DNA from: Pseudomonas sp. ICMP22404
GTDB lineage: Bacteria > Pseudomonadota > Gammaproteobacteria > Pseudomonadales > Pseudomonadaceae
DNA length: 64,000 nucleotides
Assembly: GCF_006227205.1 (NCBI RefSeq)
Contig: NZ_VCNG01000012.1
Span: 186,001 to 250,000, forward strand
Direction of reading: 5' to 3'
Shown here piece by piece: positions 52,951 to 60,705 of the stretch. Position numbers and translations under genes: made by a program. Positions within the stretch are counted from its first letter, which is position 1. Each line of letters opens with the position of its first letter. Below the pieces are notes generated by a model. It ran no database searches. It was not told where the DNA came from and was given only the letters and a program-made list of their open reading frames with translations.

Positions 52951-54099
52951 ATGACATGCTGCCCTGCAACAAACCGTTTGCGCCCACTGAGCCATTTGCC
53001 CAGGCCGTTGGAGGCCATTCGCCAATTCACGCCCAACTGGTTCGCCGTGACCATGGGGACCGGCGTACTTGCCCTGGCCTTGGCGCAATGGCCGGGCAAT
53101 GTGCCTGGCCTGCGAGTCGTGGGTGAAGGGTTGTGGTGGTTCAACATCCTGCTGTTCGTGTTGTTCAGCGGTTTGTACGCTGCCCGCTGGCTGCTGTTCT
53201 TCGACGAAGCGCGGCGGATTTTCGGCCACTCAACGGTCTCGATGTTCTTCGGCACCATTCCCATGGGGCTGGCGACCATCATCAACGGTTTCCTGATTTT
53301 CGGCCTGCCGCGCTGGGGAGAGGCCGTGGTGTCGCTGGCTGAGGCGTTGTGGTGGATCGATGTGGCGCTGTCCCTGGCTTGTGGCGTGTTGATCCCATTC
53401 CTGATGTTCACCCGGCAGGAACACCGGATCGACCAGATGACCGCCGTGTGGTTGTTGCCGGTGGTGGCCGCCGAAGTCGCTGCCGCCAGTGGCGGGCTCT
53501 TGGCGCCGCATCTGGCTGACGTCCATTCGCAACTGGTCATGTTGGTCGCCAGCTACGTGCTCTGGGCTTTTTCCCTGCCGGTGGCGTTCAGCATTCTGAC
53601 GATCCTGTTGCTGCGCATGGCCTTGCACAAATTGCCCCACGAAAGCATGGCGGCCTCAAGTTGGCTGGCCCTGGGGCCCATCGGTACGGGGGCCCTGGGC
53701 ATGTTGGTACTGGGCAGCGACGCCCCGATGATCTTTGCGGCCAACGGTTTGCCTGGCGTCGGTGAAATCGCCGCCGGCCTGGGGCTGGTGGCCGGCGTCA
53801 CGCTATGGGGTTTTGGGTTCTGGTGGATGTTGATGGCGCTGCTGATCACGGCGCGCTACTTGCGCGAAGGCATCCCGTTCAATCTCGGCTGGTGGGGCTT
53901 TACCTTCCCCTTGGGCGTGTACGCATTGACGACGCTGAAACTGGCGAGCCTGTTGGGCCTGGGGTTCTTCACGCTGTTCGGTTGCCTGCTGGTGGCGATG
54001 CTGGTGGTGCTGTGGCTGATAGTCGGTTGGCGCACGCTGTCGGGTGCCTGGCACGGCGAGTTGTTCGTGTCGCCGTGCATTGCCGGGCTGGCGAAATAA
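52951..54099 (+). CDS. TDT family transporter (SLAC1/TehA/Mae1-like)
   Basis: 382 residues with ten hydrophobic segments. FTPNWFAVTMGTGVLALALA is the family signature of the first helix; VSMFFGTIPMGLATIINGFL, ASWLALGPIGTGALGMLVLG and FNLGWWGFTFPLGVYALTTL match TehA/Mae1/sulfite-efflux (SSU1-like) proteins. Members export C4-dicarboxylates, sulfite, tellurite-related anions or conduct anions. The pattern with WFAVTMGTG and NLGWWGFTFP is closest to the sulfite/malate group. Good GGACTGGAG site. Confidence 0.9.
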   Translation: MTCCPATNRLRPLSHLPRPLEAIRQFTPNWFAVTMGTGVLALALAQWPGNVPGLRVVGEGLWWFNILLFVLFSGLYAARWLLFFDEARRIFGHSTVSMFFGTIPMGLATIINGFLIFGLPRWGEAVVSLAEALWWIDVALSLACGVLIPFLMFTRQEHRIDQMTAVWLLPVVAAEVAAASGGLLAPHLADVHSQLVMLVASYVLWAFSLPVAFSILTILLLRMALHKLPHESMAASSWLALGPIGTGALGMLVLGSDAPMIFAANGLPGVGEIAAGLGLVAGVTLWGFGFWWMLMALLITARYLREGIPFNLGWWGFTFPLGVYALTTLKLASLLGLGFFTLFGCLLVAMLVVLWLIVGWRTLSGAWHGELFVSPCIAGLAK

Positions 54100-54199
54100 T
54101 TGCCCGGCGGCTCCCAAGCGACGTGCCGTAGGTTAATGTGTGGCCTGGATAAAAAAACGTTATTCCAATAAGCGTCCACGCCACTCAGGAACATGGAAG

Positions 54200-56074
54200 A
54201 TGAGTCACCCTTCGCAGTTCACCTTGCTTCGCCGACGGCGTTTCCTGCCGTTTTTCATCACGCAATCCCTAGGGGCCTTCAACGACAATGTGTTCAAACA
54301 GTCGCTGATCCTCGCCATTCTCTACCGGCTGACCATCGAGGGCGATCGCTCCATCTGGGTCAACCTGTGCGCGCTGCTGTTCATCCTGCCGTTCTTTCTG
54401 TTCTCGGCGCTGGCGGGGCAGTTCGGGGAAAAATTCGCCAAGGATGCGTTGATCCGTCTGATCAAGCTTGGCGAAATCGTCATCATGACAGTCGGCGCGG
54501 TGGGCTTTCTGTTCGATCACTTGTCGCTGATGCTGGTGGCGCTGTTCGCCATGGGCACCCACTCGGCGCTGTTCGGTCCGGTCAAATATTCGATCCTGCC
54601 CCAAGCGCTGCACGAGGACGAACTGGTCGGCGGTAATGGCTTGGTGGAGATGGGCACCTTCCTGGCGATCCTCGCCGGCACCATCGGCGCTGGGGTCATG
54701 ATGTCTTCGGCCCACTATGCACCGGTGGTGTCGACCGCGATCATCGGCATCGCCGTGCTCGGTTACCTGGCCAGCCGCGGCATTCCCCGGGCGGCGGCCG
54801 CGTCGCCGCAAATGCGTCTGGACTGGAACATCTTCAGTCAATCCTGGGCCACCTTGAAACTGGGCCTGGGGCAAACCCCGGCGGTGTCCCGTTCCATTGT
54901 CGGCAACTCCTGGTTCTGGTTTGTCGGGGCGATTTACCTGACGCAGATTCCGGCTTACGCCAAAGACTGGATGCACGGCGACGAAACCGTGGTGACCTTG
55001 ATCCTGACGGTGTTTTCGGTAGGGATCGCCCTGGGTTCGCTGCTCTGCGAAAAGCTGTCCGGACGCAAGGTCGAGATCGGCCTGGTGCCGTTCGGTTCGT
55101 TCGGCCTGACGGTGTTCGGGCTGTTGTTGTGGTGGCATTCCGGTGGAATCCCCGACAGTATCGACGGCCATGGCTGGCTCGAACTGCTTGGCTTCGGTCA
55201 TGCCTGGCTGGTGCTGATCGATATCCTGGGCCTCGGCGTGTTCGGCGGCTTCTACATCGTGCCGCTGTACGCGCTGATCCAGTCGCGCACCGCTGAAAAC
55301 GAGCGGGCACGGGTGATTGCCGCCAACAACATTCTCAATGCCTTGTTCATGGTGGTCTCGGCCATTGTCTCCATCGTATTGCTGAGCCTGGCCAAGCTGT
55401 CGATCCCGCAGCTGTTCCTGGTGGTGTCGCTGCTGAATATCGGCGTCAATGCCTACATCTTCAAGATTGTCCCCGAGTTCACCATGCGTTTCATGATCTG
55501 GCTGTTGAGCCATTCCATGTACCGGGTGGAGCACCGCAATCTGGACGCTATTCCCGATGAAGGCGCCGCGCTGTTGGTCTGCAATCACGTCTCCTTCGTC
55601 GACGCGCTGCTGATTGGCGGCGCGGTGCGTCGGCCGATTCGCTTCGTGATGTACTACAAGATCTACAACCTGCCCGTTCTGAATTTCATCTTTCGCACTG
55701 CCGGGACCATTCCGATTGCCGGGCGCCAGGAGGATATTCATATCTACGAAAAGGCCTTCACGCGGATCGCGCAGTATCTGAAGGATGGCGAGCTGGTGTG
55801 CATCTTTCCTGAAGGAAAGTTGACCGCTGATGGTGAGATCAATGAGTTCAAGAGCGGCTTGACGCGCATCCTGCAGGAGACGCCGGTGCCGGTGATTCCC
55901 CTGGCGTTGCAGGGCTTATGGGGCAGTTTCTTCAGTCGCGATCCGGCCAAGGGCCTGTTTCGGCGGTTATGGTCGCGGGTGACGCTGGTGGCGGGGTCGG
56001 CGGTGGCGGTGGAGATGGCTGAGCCGGCCAGGCTGCAAGCGCTGGTCGGCGAGTTGCGCGGGAGTGTCAGGTAA
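54200..56074 (+). CDS. MFS transporter fused to 1-acylglycerol-phosphate acyltransferase (LplT-PlsC type)
   Basis: 624 residues from ATG at 54200. Residues 1-410 form an LplT-like MFS domain (LGAFNDNVFKQSLILAILYR; GEKFAKDALIRLIKLGEIVI). Residues 425-624 are a PlsC acyltransferase: CNHVSFVDALL supplies HX4D, MYYKIYNLPVLNFIFRTAGT, and VCIFPEGKLTADGEI the FPEG motif. It resembles the first two-thirds of the three-domain Aas fusions, lacking the C-terminal acyl-ACP synthetase. Likely role: lysophospholipid flipping and re-acylation at the inner membrane. Confidence 0.9.
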   Translation: MSHPSQFTLLRRRRFLPFFITQSLGAFNDNVFKQSLILAILYRLTIEGDRSIWVNLCALLFILPFFLFSALAGQFGEKFAKDALIRLIKLGEIVIMTVGAVGFLFDHLSLMLVALFAMGTHSALFGPVKYSILPQALHEDELVGGNGLVEMGTFLAILAGTIGAGVMMSSAHYAPVVSTAIIGIAVLGYLASRGIPRAAAASPQMRLDWNIFSQSWATLKLGLGQTPAVSRSIVGNSWFWFVGAIYLTQIPAYAKDWMHGDETVVTLILTVFSVGIALGSLLCEKLSGRKVEIGLVPFGSFGLTVFGLLLWWHSGGIPDSIDGHGWLELLGFGHAWLVLIDILGLGVFGGFYIVPLYALIQSRTAENERARVIAANNILNALFMVVSAIVSIVLLSLAKLSIPQLFLVVSLLNIGVNAYIFKIVPEFTMRFMIWLLSHSMYRVEHRNLDAIPDEGAALLVCNHVSFVDALLIGGAVRRPIRFVMYYKIYNLPVLNFIFRTAGTIPIAGRQEDIHIYEKAFTRIAQYLKDGELVCIFPEGKLTADGEINEFKSGLTRILQETPVPVIPLALQGLWGSFFSRDPAKGLFRRLWSRVTLVAGSAVAVEMAEPARLQALVGELRGSVR

Positions 56075-56100
56075 ACACTCAGGCCTTATGAGGCCCCAAT

Positions 56101-56200
56101 CTGTGGGAGCAAGGCTTGCCCGCGATGGCGGTCTTGAGATCGCTATCGCGGGCAAGCCTTGCTCCCACAGGCCTTGCTCCCACAGGCCCTGCTTCCACAG
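56101..56200. repeat. REPIN plus three tandem 15-bp units
   Basis: CTGTGGGAGCAAGGCTTGCC (56101) inverted with GGGCAAGCCTTGCTCCCACAG (to 56170). The unit GCCTTGCTCCCACAG at 56156-56170 is repeated exactly at 56171-56185 and with two changes at 56186-56200. Confidence 0.88.
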
Positions 56201-56219
56201 GCTCTATTTGCAAAAGGGT

Positions 56220-56534
56220 CTAGGCGCTGACTTTAAGCCCGATCAATCCCGCAATGATCAACGCAACGCTGACCAACCGAACCAGCGCCATCGACTCACC
56301 AAATAGAATAATCCCGGCGATCACCGTGCCCACGGCGCCGACTCCGGTCCAGATCGCGTAGGCCGTGCCCAGTGGCAATTCCTTCATGGCAAGGCCGAGC
56401 AGGCCAAGGCTGATCGCCATGGCTGCAACCGTCAATGCAGTGGGGAGAGGGCGGCTGAAGCCGTCGGTGTATTTCAGGCCGACAGCCCAGCCGACTTCGA
56501 ACAGGCCGGCAAAAAACAGAATGATCCAGGACAT
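56220..56534 (-). CDS. sugE: SMR family guanidinium exporter (SugE/Gdx)
   Basis: 104 residues, four TM helices. Glu-13-type charge in FFAGLFEVGWAVGLKYTDGF, the SMR signature LGTAYAIWTGVGAVGTVIAG and the last helix LIIAGLIGLKVSA. The WAVGLKYTDGF motif and the presence of a guanidine-II riboswitch directly upstream identify it as a Gdx-type guanidinium/proton antiporter rather than a broad drug pump. Strong GGAGG just before ATG. Confidence 0.95.
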   Translation of the reverse strand: MSWIILFFAGLFEVGWAVGLKYTDGFSRPLPTALTVAAMAISLGLLGLAMKELPLGTAYAIWTGVGAVGTVIAGIILFGESMALVRLVSVALIIAGLIGLKVSA

Positions 56535-56552
56535 CGAGCACCTCCATCAGTC

Positions 56553-56620
56553 GATGGGGTCGTCCCCGGATTGACACTTGATCGGCGGGTGGGATCAAGT
56601 GGCGGGGTCGTCCCCGCGCT
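56553..56620 (-). ncRNA. Guanidine-II (mini-ykkC) riboswitch
   Basis: On the minus strand two hairpins follow each other: GCGGGGACGACCCCGC (56617-56602) and CCGGGGACGACCCCAT (nearer the gene; core 56567-56556). Each has a GGGG/CCCC stem capped by ACGA, the ACGR loop diagnostic of this class; spacing about 30 bases. The second hairpin lies about 10 bases upstream of the GGAGG site of the SMR gene, consistent with control of translation. Confidence 0.93.
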
Positions 56621-56665
56621 GAAAGGGTAGAGTGCCCATTCCCGGGCACTCGATCAAGCCTGCTT

Positions 56666-57634
56666 TCAGTCGGCCGCTTGCCCGGCGGCGAGCGCTTCGC
56701 GGTCCTGCTTTTCGCTCATGCGGCGGAAGTAGGTTGAGAGCAGCGCCCCGGAGATGTTGTGCCAGACGCTGAACAACGCGCTGGGCACCGCCGCCAATGG
56801 CGAAAAGTGCGCACTCGCCAGGGCCGCGCCCAGACCGGAGTTCTGCATGCCCACTTCCAGCGCCAGGGTCTTGCGTTGCGCCAATGGAAGACCGAACAAG
56901 CGCCCGGTGAAATACCCCAGCAGGTAACCGAAGCTGTTGTGCAACATCACAATGGCCATGATCAGCAGGCCGGATTCGGCGATCTTCGCCTGACTGGCCG
57001 CCACCACCGCGGCCACGATGATCACGATGCTCACCACTGATATCAGCGGCAGCACTTCTACAGCATGACGAACCCGTGCACCCAACAGGCGTTGGGCGAT
57101 GATGCCCAGTGCAATCGGCAACAGCACGATTTGCAGGATCGACCAGAATAGCGCCGAGAATGACACCGGCAACCAGGCCGAGGCCAGCAACCAGATCAGC
57201 GCCGGGGTCAGCAGGGGAGCCAGCAGGGTCGTGATCGCGGAGATCGCCACGGCCAGGGCCAGGTCGCCGCGCGCGAGCCAGGTCATGACATTGGACGACG
57301 TGCCGCTCGGGCAGCAGCCCACCAGAATCACACCGACGGCGATCTCCGGCGGCAGGCTGAACACTTGGCAAAGCAGCCACGCGGTACCGGGCATAATGAC
57401 GAACTGGGCAATCACCCCCAGGGCTACACGCCCTGGACGGCGGGCCACTTCGGCAAAATCTTCCAGCTTGAGCGCCAGGCCCATGCCAAACATCACCAGC
57501 CCCAGCAAGGGCACGATGGCGACTTTCAGATCCACGAACCACTGCGGCAGCAGGAATGCCACGATGGCGAAAATCAGTACCCAGTAAGCGAAGGTATTGC
57601 CGACAAAGCGGCTCAGTGCAGCCAATGCGCGCAT
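56666..57634 (-). CDS. Bile acid:sodium symporter family transporter
   Basis: 322 residues from the ATG at 57634 (AAGGATCTGG upstream). Ten TM helices; family core VILVGCCPSGTSSNVMTWLA and LARGDLALAVAISAITTLLA, later LALEVGMQNSGLGAALASAH and FSVWHNISGALLS. These cross the substrate cavity in ASBT homologues. In bacteria these proteins carry organic anions, possibly pantoate or related acids. It is probably in its own unit on the strand between sugE and rdgC. Confidence 0.92.
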   Translation of the reverse strand: MRALAALSRFVGNTFAYWVLIFAIVAFLLPQWFVDLKVAIVPLLGLVMFGMGLALKLEDFAEVARRPGRVALGVIAQFVIMPGTAWLLCQVFSLPPEIAVGVILVGCCPSGTSSNVMTWLARGDLALAVAISAITTLLAPLLTPALIWLLASAWLPVSFSALFWSILQIVLLPIALGIIAQRLLGARVRHAVEVLPLISVVSIVIIVAAVVAASQAKIAESGLLIMAIVMLHNSFGYLLGYFTGRLFGLPLAQRKTLALEVGMQNSGLGAALASAHFSPLAAVPSALFSVWHNISGALLSTYFRRMSEKQDREALAAGQAAD

Positions 57635-57677
57635 GACCAGATCCTTGTTATTAGTAATTGAAACAACACAAAACCAA

Positions 57678-57767
57678 TGTGGGAGCGAGCCTGCTCGCGA
57701 AAGCGGTGTGACAGTCAGTGAAATGTCGACTGGCATACCGCTTTCGCGAGCAGGCTCGCTCCCACAG
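57678..57767. repeat. REPIN between the symporter gene and rdgC
   Basis: TGTGGGAGCGAGCCTGCTCG CGAAAGCGGT (57678 on) and its inverse ACCGCTTTCGCGAGCAGGCT.. to 57767; arms of about 30 bp, nearly perfect. Confidence 0.9.
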
Positions 57768-57783
57768 GGGTAACGCTATGTCG

Positions 57784-58704
57784 TCAGATCCCCTGAGGCG
57801 TCTCTTCCCCACCCAACGCTTCCACCAGCGCCGGCAGGAATTCGCCGAAGGTCAACATCATCAGCGTGAAGCTGGCGTCCAGTTGGCCGAGGGCTTCATC
57901 GCCGCCGTCCTGTTCCGCCTGGTCCTGCAACAGATCTTCGAACTTCAGGCGCTTGACCACCATTTTGTCATCGAGGACAAACGACAGCTTGTCCTGCCAG
58001 GCCAGCGACAGTTGCGTCACCACCTTGCCGGTGTTGAGGTGCAGCTGGATTTCGTCGCTGGTCAGGTCCTGGCGCTTGCAGCGCACGATGCCACCGTCTT
58101 CATGGGTGTCGCGCAGCTCGCATTCGTCCAGCACGAAGAAGTCGTCCGCGGCTTTCTGGGTCTTGACCCAGTCAGTCATGATGGCGGTCGGTGCGGTCTT
58201 GACCGTCAGTGGACGCACAGGCAGCGAGCCGATGACTTCGCGCAGGGTGGACAGCAGGTCTTCGGCGCGTTTCGGGCTGGCGGAGTTGACCAGGATCAGC
58301 CCCTGTTTCGGCGCAATGGCGGCGAAGGTGGAGGAGCGACGAATGAATGCACGGGGCAGGAACGCCTGGATGATTTCATCCTTGATCTGGTCCCGTTCCT
58401 TTTTATAGACCTTGCGCATCTGTTCGGCTTCGATCTCTTCGACCTTTTCCTTCACCGCATCGCGTACGACGCTGCCAGGCAGGATGCGTTCTTCCTTGCG
58501 CGCAGCGATCAACAGGAAATCCTGGCTGACATGCACCAGAGGAGCGTCTTCGCCTTTGCCGAACGGCGCGACGAAACCGTAAGTGGTCAACTCCTGGCTT
58601 GCACATGGACGCGCCAGTTTGCTGGCCAGTGCAGTTTCCAACGCCTCGGCATCAAAAGGCAGATCTTGGGTCAGGCGATAGATAAGCAGGTTTTTGAACC
58701 ACAT
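57784..58704 (-). CDS. rdgC: Recombination-associated protein RdgC
   Basis: 306 residues from the ATG at 58704 (MWFKNLLIYRLTQDLPFDAE), which is the conserved start of the family; the longer frame adds MYKGETHP only. RdgC forms a dimeric ring around DNA and opposes RecA filament action. Visible: FVAPFGKGEDAPLVHVSQDF, KDEIIQAFLPRAFIRRSSTF, LSTLREVIGSLPVRPLTVKT and ALGQLDASFTLMMLTFGEFL. AGGAGA 12 bases upstream. Confidence 0.96.
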   Translation of the reverse strand: MWFKNLLIYRLTQDLPFDAEALETALASKLARPCASQELTTYGFVAPFGKGEDAPLVHVSQDFLLIAARKEERILPGSVVRDAVKEKVEEIEAEQMRKVYKKERDQIKDEIIQAFLPRAFIRRSSTFAAIAPKQGLILVNSASPKRAEDLLSTLREVIGSLPVRPLTVKTAPTAIMTDWVKTQKAADDFFVLDECELRDTHEDGGIVRCKRQDLTSDEIQLHLNTGKVVTQLSLAWQDKLSFVLDDKMVVKRLKFEDLLQDQAEQDGGDEALGQLDASFTLMMLTFGEFLPALVEALGGEETPQGI

Positions 58705-58864
58705 GGGGTGAGTCTCTCCTTTATACAAAGGAGCGCATTATTCTCTTCGCGGCGCCATAGGCCAACCCTTCGCTAAGCCTTTGGAAGACCTGAGGAAATT
58801 AATTTAAAAAGTGCTTGCCAGCTTGGGAGACGCTCCGTAGAATGCGCGCCACACCGAAAGCGAA

Positions 58865-58940
58865 GGGTGATTAGCTCAGCCGGGAGAGCGTCTGCCTTAC
58901 AAGCAGAATGTCGGCGGTTCGATCCCGTCATCACCCACCA
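58865..58940 (+). tRNA. tRNA-Val (anticodon TAC), copy 1
   Basis: 76 bases with encoded CCA. Acceptor GGGTGAT/ATCACCC, anticodon stem-loop TCTGCCTTACAAGCAGA with TAC, T arm GGCGGTTCGATCCCGTC. Identical to copy 2. Confidence 0.97.
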
Positions 58941-58959
58941 TTCGTTTCAAGTGTTACGC

Positions 58960-59036
58960 GCAGCGGTAGTTCAGTCGGTTAGAATACCGGCCTGTCACGC
59001 CGGGGGTCGCGGGTTCGAGTCCCGTCCGCTGCGCCA
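58960..59036 (+). tRNA. tRNA-Asp (anticodon GTC), copy 1
   Basis: 77 bases with CCA. Acceptor GCAGCGG/CCGCTGC, anticodon loop CTGTCAC with GTC, T arm CGCGGGTTCGAGTCCCG. Nineteen bases after tRNA-Val. Confidence 0.97.
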
Positions 59037-59079
59037 TATTTGGTTATCTGGAATACTGAACGCCAGATGACCACCAGGA

Positions 59080-59101
59080 AGCCCGCTTATGCGGGCTTTT
59101 T
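59080..59101 (+). terminator. Terminator after tRNA copy 1
   Basis: AGCCCGC-TTAT-GCGGGCT followed by TTTT. Confidence 0.9.
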
Positions 59102-59210
59102 GCTGTTTGCGATTCCTGCGGTGCGTATCGATTACTTTTTTCTGATTTTGCTAATTAAATCAGCACATTACGAAAAAGTGTGAGAGAATGCGCCCCGCAT
59201 CGAGAGTGAA

Positions 59211-59286
59211 GGGTGATTAGCTCAGCCGGGAGAGCGTCTGCCTTACAAGCAGAATGTCGGCGGTTCGATCCCGTCATCACCCACCA
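59211..59286 (+). tRNA. tRNA-Val (anticodon TAC), copy 2
   Basis: Same 76-base sequence as copy 1, 346 bases downstream. Confidence 0.97.
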
Positions 59287-59303
59287 AACTTTCAATGTTA
59301 CGC

Positions 59304-59380
59304 GCAGCGGTAGTTCAGTCGGTTAGAATACCGGCCTGTCACGCCGGGGGTCGCGGGTTCGAGTCCCGTCCGCTGCGCCA
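59304..59380 (+). tRNA. tRNA-Asp (anticodon GTC), copy 2
   Basis: Same 77-base sequence as copy 1, 344 bases downstream. The GAATACTGAACGCCAG stretch after the gene is also shared. Confidence 0.97.
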
Positions 59381-59420
59381 TATTCGATGACCTGGAATAC
59401 TGAACGCCAGGTCACCAACA

Positions 59421-59448
59421 AAAAGCCCGCTCATTGAGCGGGCTTTTT
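59421..59448 (+). terminator. Terminator after tRNA copy 2
   Basis: AAAAGCCCGCTCATTGAGCG GGCTTTTT; symmetric stem with U run, may also serve the minus-strand catalase-like gene. Confidence 0.9.
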
Positions 59449-59492
59449 GTTGTCTGCCGTTTGAGTGGGCACGCCTTGGCTGTCCCTGCTTG

Positions 59493-59514
59493 CGTCCCCA
59501 CGCGGAGCGTGGGA
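59493..59514. repeat. Short palindrome CCCCACGCGGAGCGTGGG
   Basis: A common Pseudomonas dispersed mini-hairpin; here just after the stop of the minus-strand catalase-like gene. Confidence 0.6.
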
Positions 59515-59537
59515 TCGATCATTCCCAAGGCATTTAT

Positions 59538-60674
59538 CTACTGCTCGGCGTTCCGGCTGTGACGGTAATCGCTGACTGCCTCGTACACCGCCTTACGCAA
59601 GCGGTTGATGCCGCCGATAGGGCGGTGCGCCTCGATGCCGAACCACGGATTGAACGACAGGTTGTCGCAGGCCAGGTTCAGCTTGGGGGTGTCGAAGTCC
59701 TGGGGCGGTACCTTGATTCGCGCCACCGTCTCGAACGGCGCGTCACTTTCTCGCCATTCAACGCTGGTGTCCTCGATCGGCATGTATTTGCCTGGGTCCT
59801 GGCGTTGGATCTGCAGGACAAAACACGCTGGCACCCGGTCTGTGGATAACTGCTGATGCAACGCGCTGCGCAGAAAATTCGGCAGTGCCTGGTTTTGTGT
59901 TGGCAAGGTATAGCTTGGGCAACTGTCCGGGTCTGGCGCGACGCGAAACTTGGCGTTGGCCTCGCCGAACTTGTAGGGCGATACCGAAAAATACGTAGTC
60001 TGGGTCGGACTGGCGGGAGGCGGTGACAATGTCGCCAGGGCGATGAACAGGTGGCGGATCTGCCAGCTGCGCGGGTCCAGCCCTGGGAAGAAAGCCATCA
60101 CTTTTTTTCCATCGGCCTGGGCAGCCACATTCTGACGGTACTCGGCGACATCACTGACGAAGAAGTTCGGGTGATTGAACATCACGAAATCCTGTTCGCC
60201 CTGTGACTGTCGGTCCGCCAGCAGCGGCTTGCCCGGCACGTTCAACAGCTTGATGGCCATCCCGCGTGCGTCACGCAGGCTATCGAACTGAGGGTACGCG
60301 TTGCCATTGGACAGGCGCATCGTCGCCTGCCAGACCTTGCCCGGCTCGGCAAACACGCCCTGGCGCAGGGGGGCAGGCAGGTCGGTCGGCACCTGGACTT
60401 CGGCCATCACGCAGCCGTGTGCCTTGGCATGGGCGTCCCGCAGATAACGCGTGCCTTCGCGATGCTGATCGACGATGCGGATGGCGGTCTGGATGATCTC
60501 TTGGGTCATGGCGGCTTCGCCGGGTGGCATCTGTTCCTTGTCCGACACCGGTCCGCTGTGTTGCCAGGCGAGCCACGCCGTGGCGAACGCCCAGCCGAAC
60601 AAGCCGATGCCCAGCAGCCACAGGAGTGTCTTGCCCAGAAAGGCGCCGAGGCGCAGCCAGAGCGTGATCAGCAT
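59538..60674 (-). CDS. Membrane-anchored catalase-like protein
   Basis: 378 residues. One N-terminal TM helix (LLWLLGIGLFGWAFATAWLA), then a short catalase fold: the distal His in YLRDAHAKAHGCVMAEVQVP, FDSLRDARGMAIKLLNVPGK, FVMFNHPNFFVSDVAEYRQN, and the C-terminal IGGINRLRKAVYEAVSDYRH that may carry the haem Tyr. It lacks the C-terminal parts of ordinary catalases, so it belongs to the small SrpA/Y4iL-like group with peroxidase or unknown activity. It follows the di-haem gene by 31 bases. Confidence 0.85.
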   Translation of the reverse strand: MLITLWLRLGAFLGKTLLWLLGIGLFGWAFATAWLAWQHSGPVSDKEQMPPGEAAMTQEIIQTAIRIVDQHREGTRYLRDAHAKAHGCVMAEVQVPTDLPAPLRQGVFAEPGKVWQATMRLSNGNAYPQFDSLRDARGMAIKLLNVPGKPLLADRQSQGEQDFVMFNHPNFFVSDVAEYRQNVAAQADGKKVMAFFPGLDPRSWQIRHLFIALATLSPPPASPTQTTYFSVSPYKFGEANAKFRVAPDPDSCPSYTLPTQNQALPNFLRSALHQQLSTDRVPACFVLQIQRQDPGKYMPIEDTSVEWRESDAPFETVARIKVPPQDFDTPKLNLACDNLSFNPWFGIEAHRPIGGINRLRKAVYEAVSDYRHSRNAEQ

Positions 60675-60705
60675 GGGTCAGTCCTTTTGCCTGAGAGATT
60701 CATCA

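Noticed and set aside
54269..55741. 490-codon minus-strand frame opposite the MFS-PlsC gene
   Set aside because: Shadow frame full of His/Gln/Asp; no recognisable domain.
3237..57767. Regularly recurring short repeats that might suggest a CRISPR array
   Set aside because: The repeats are REP palindromes scattered kilobases apart; there is no regular spacer pattern and no cas gene.
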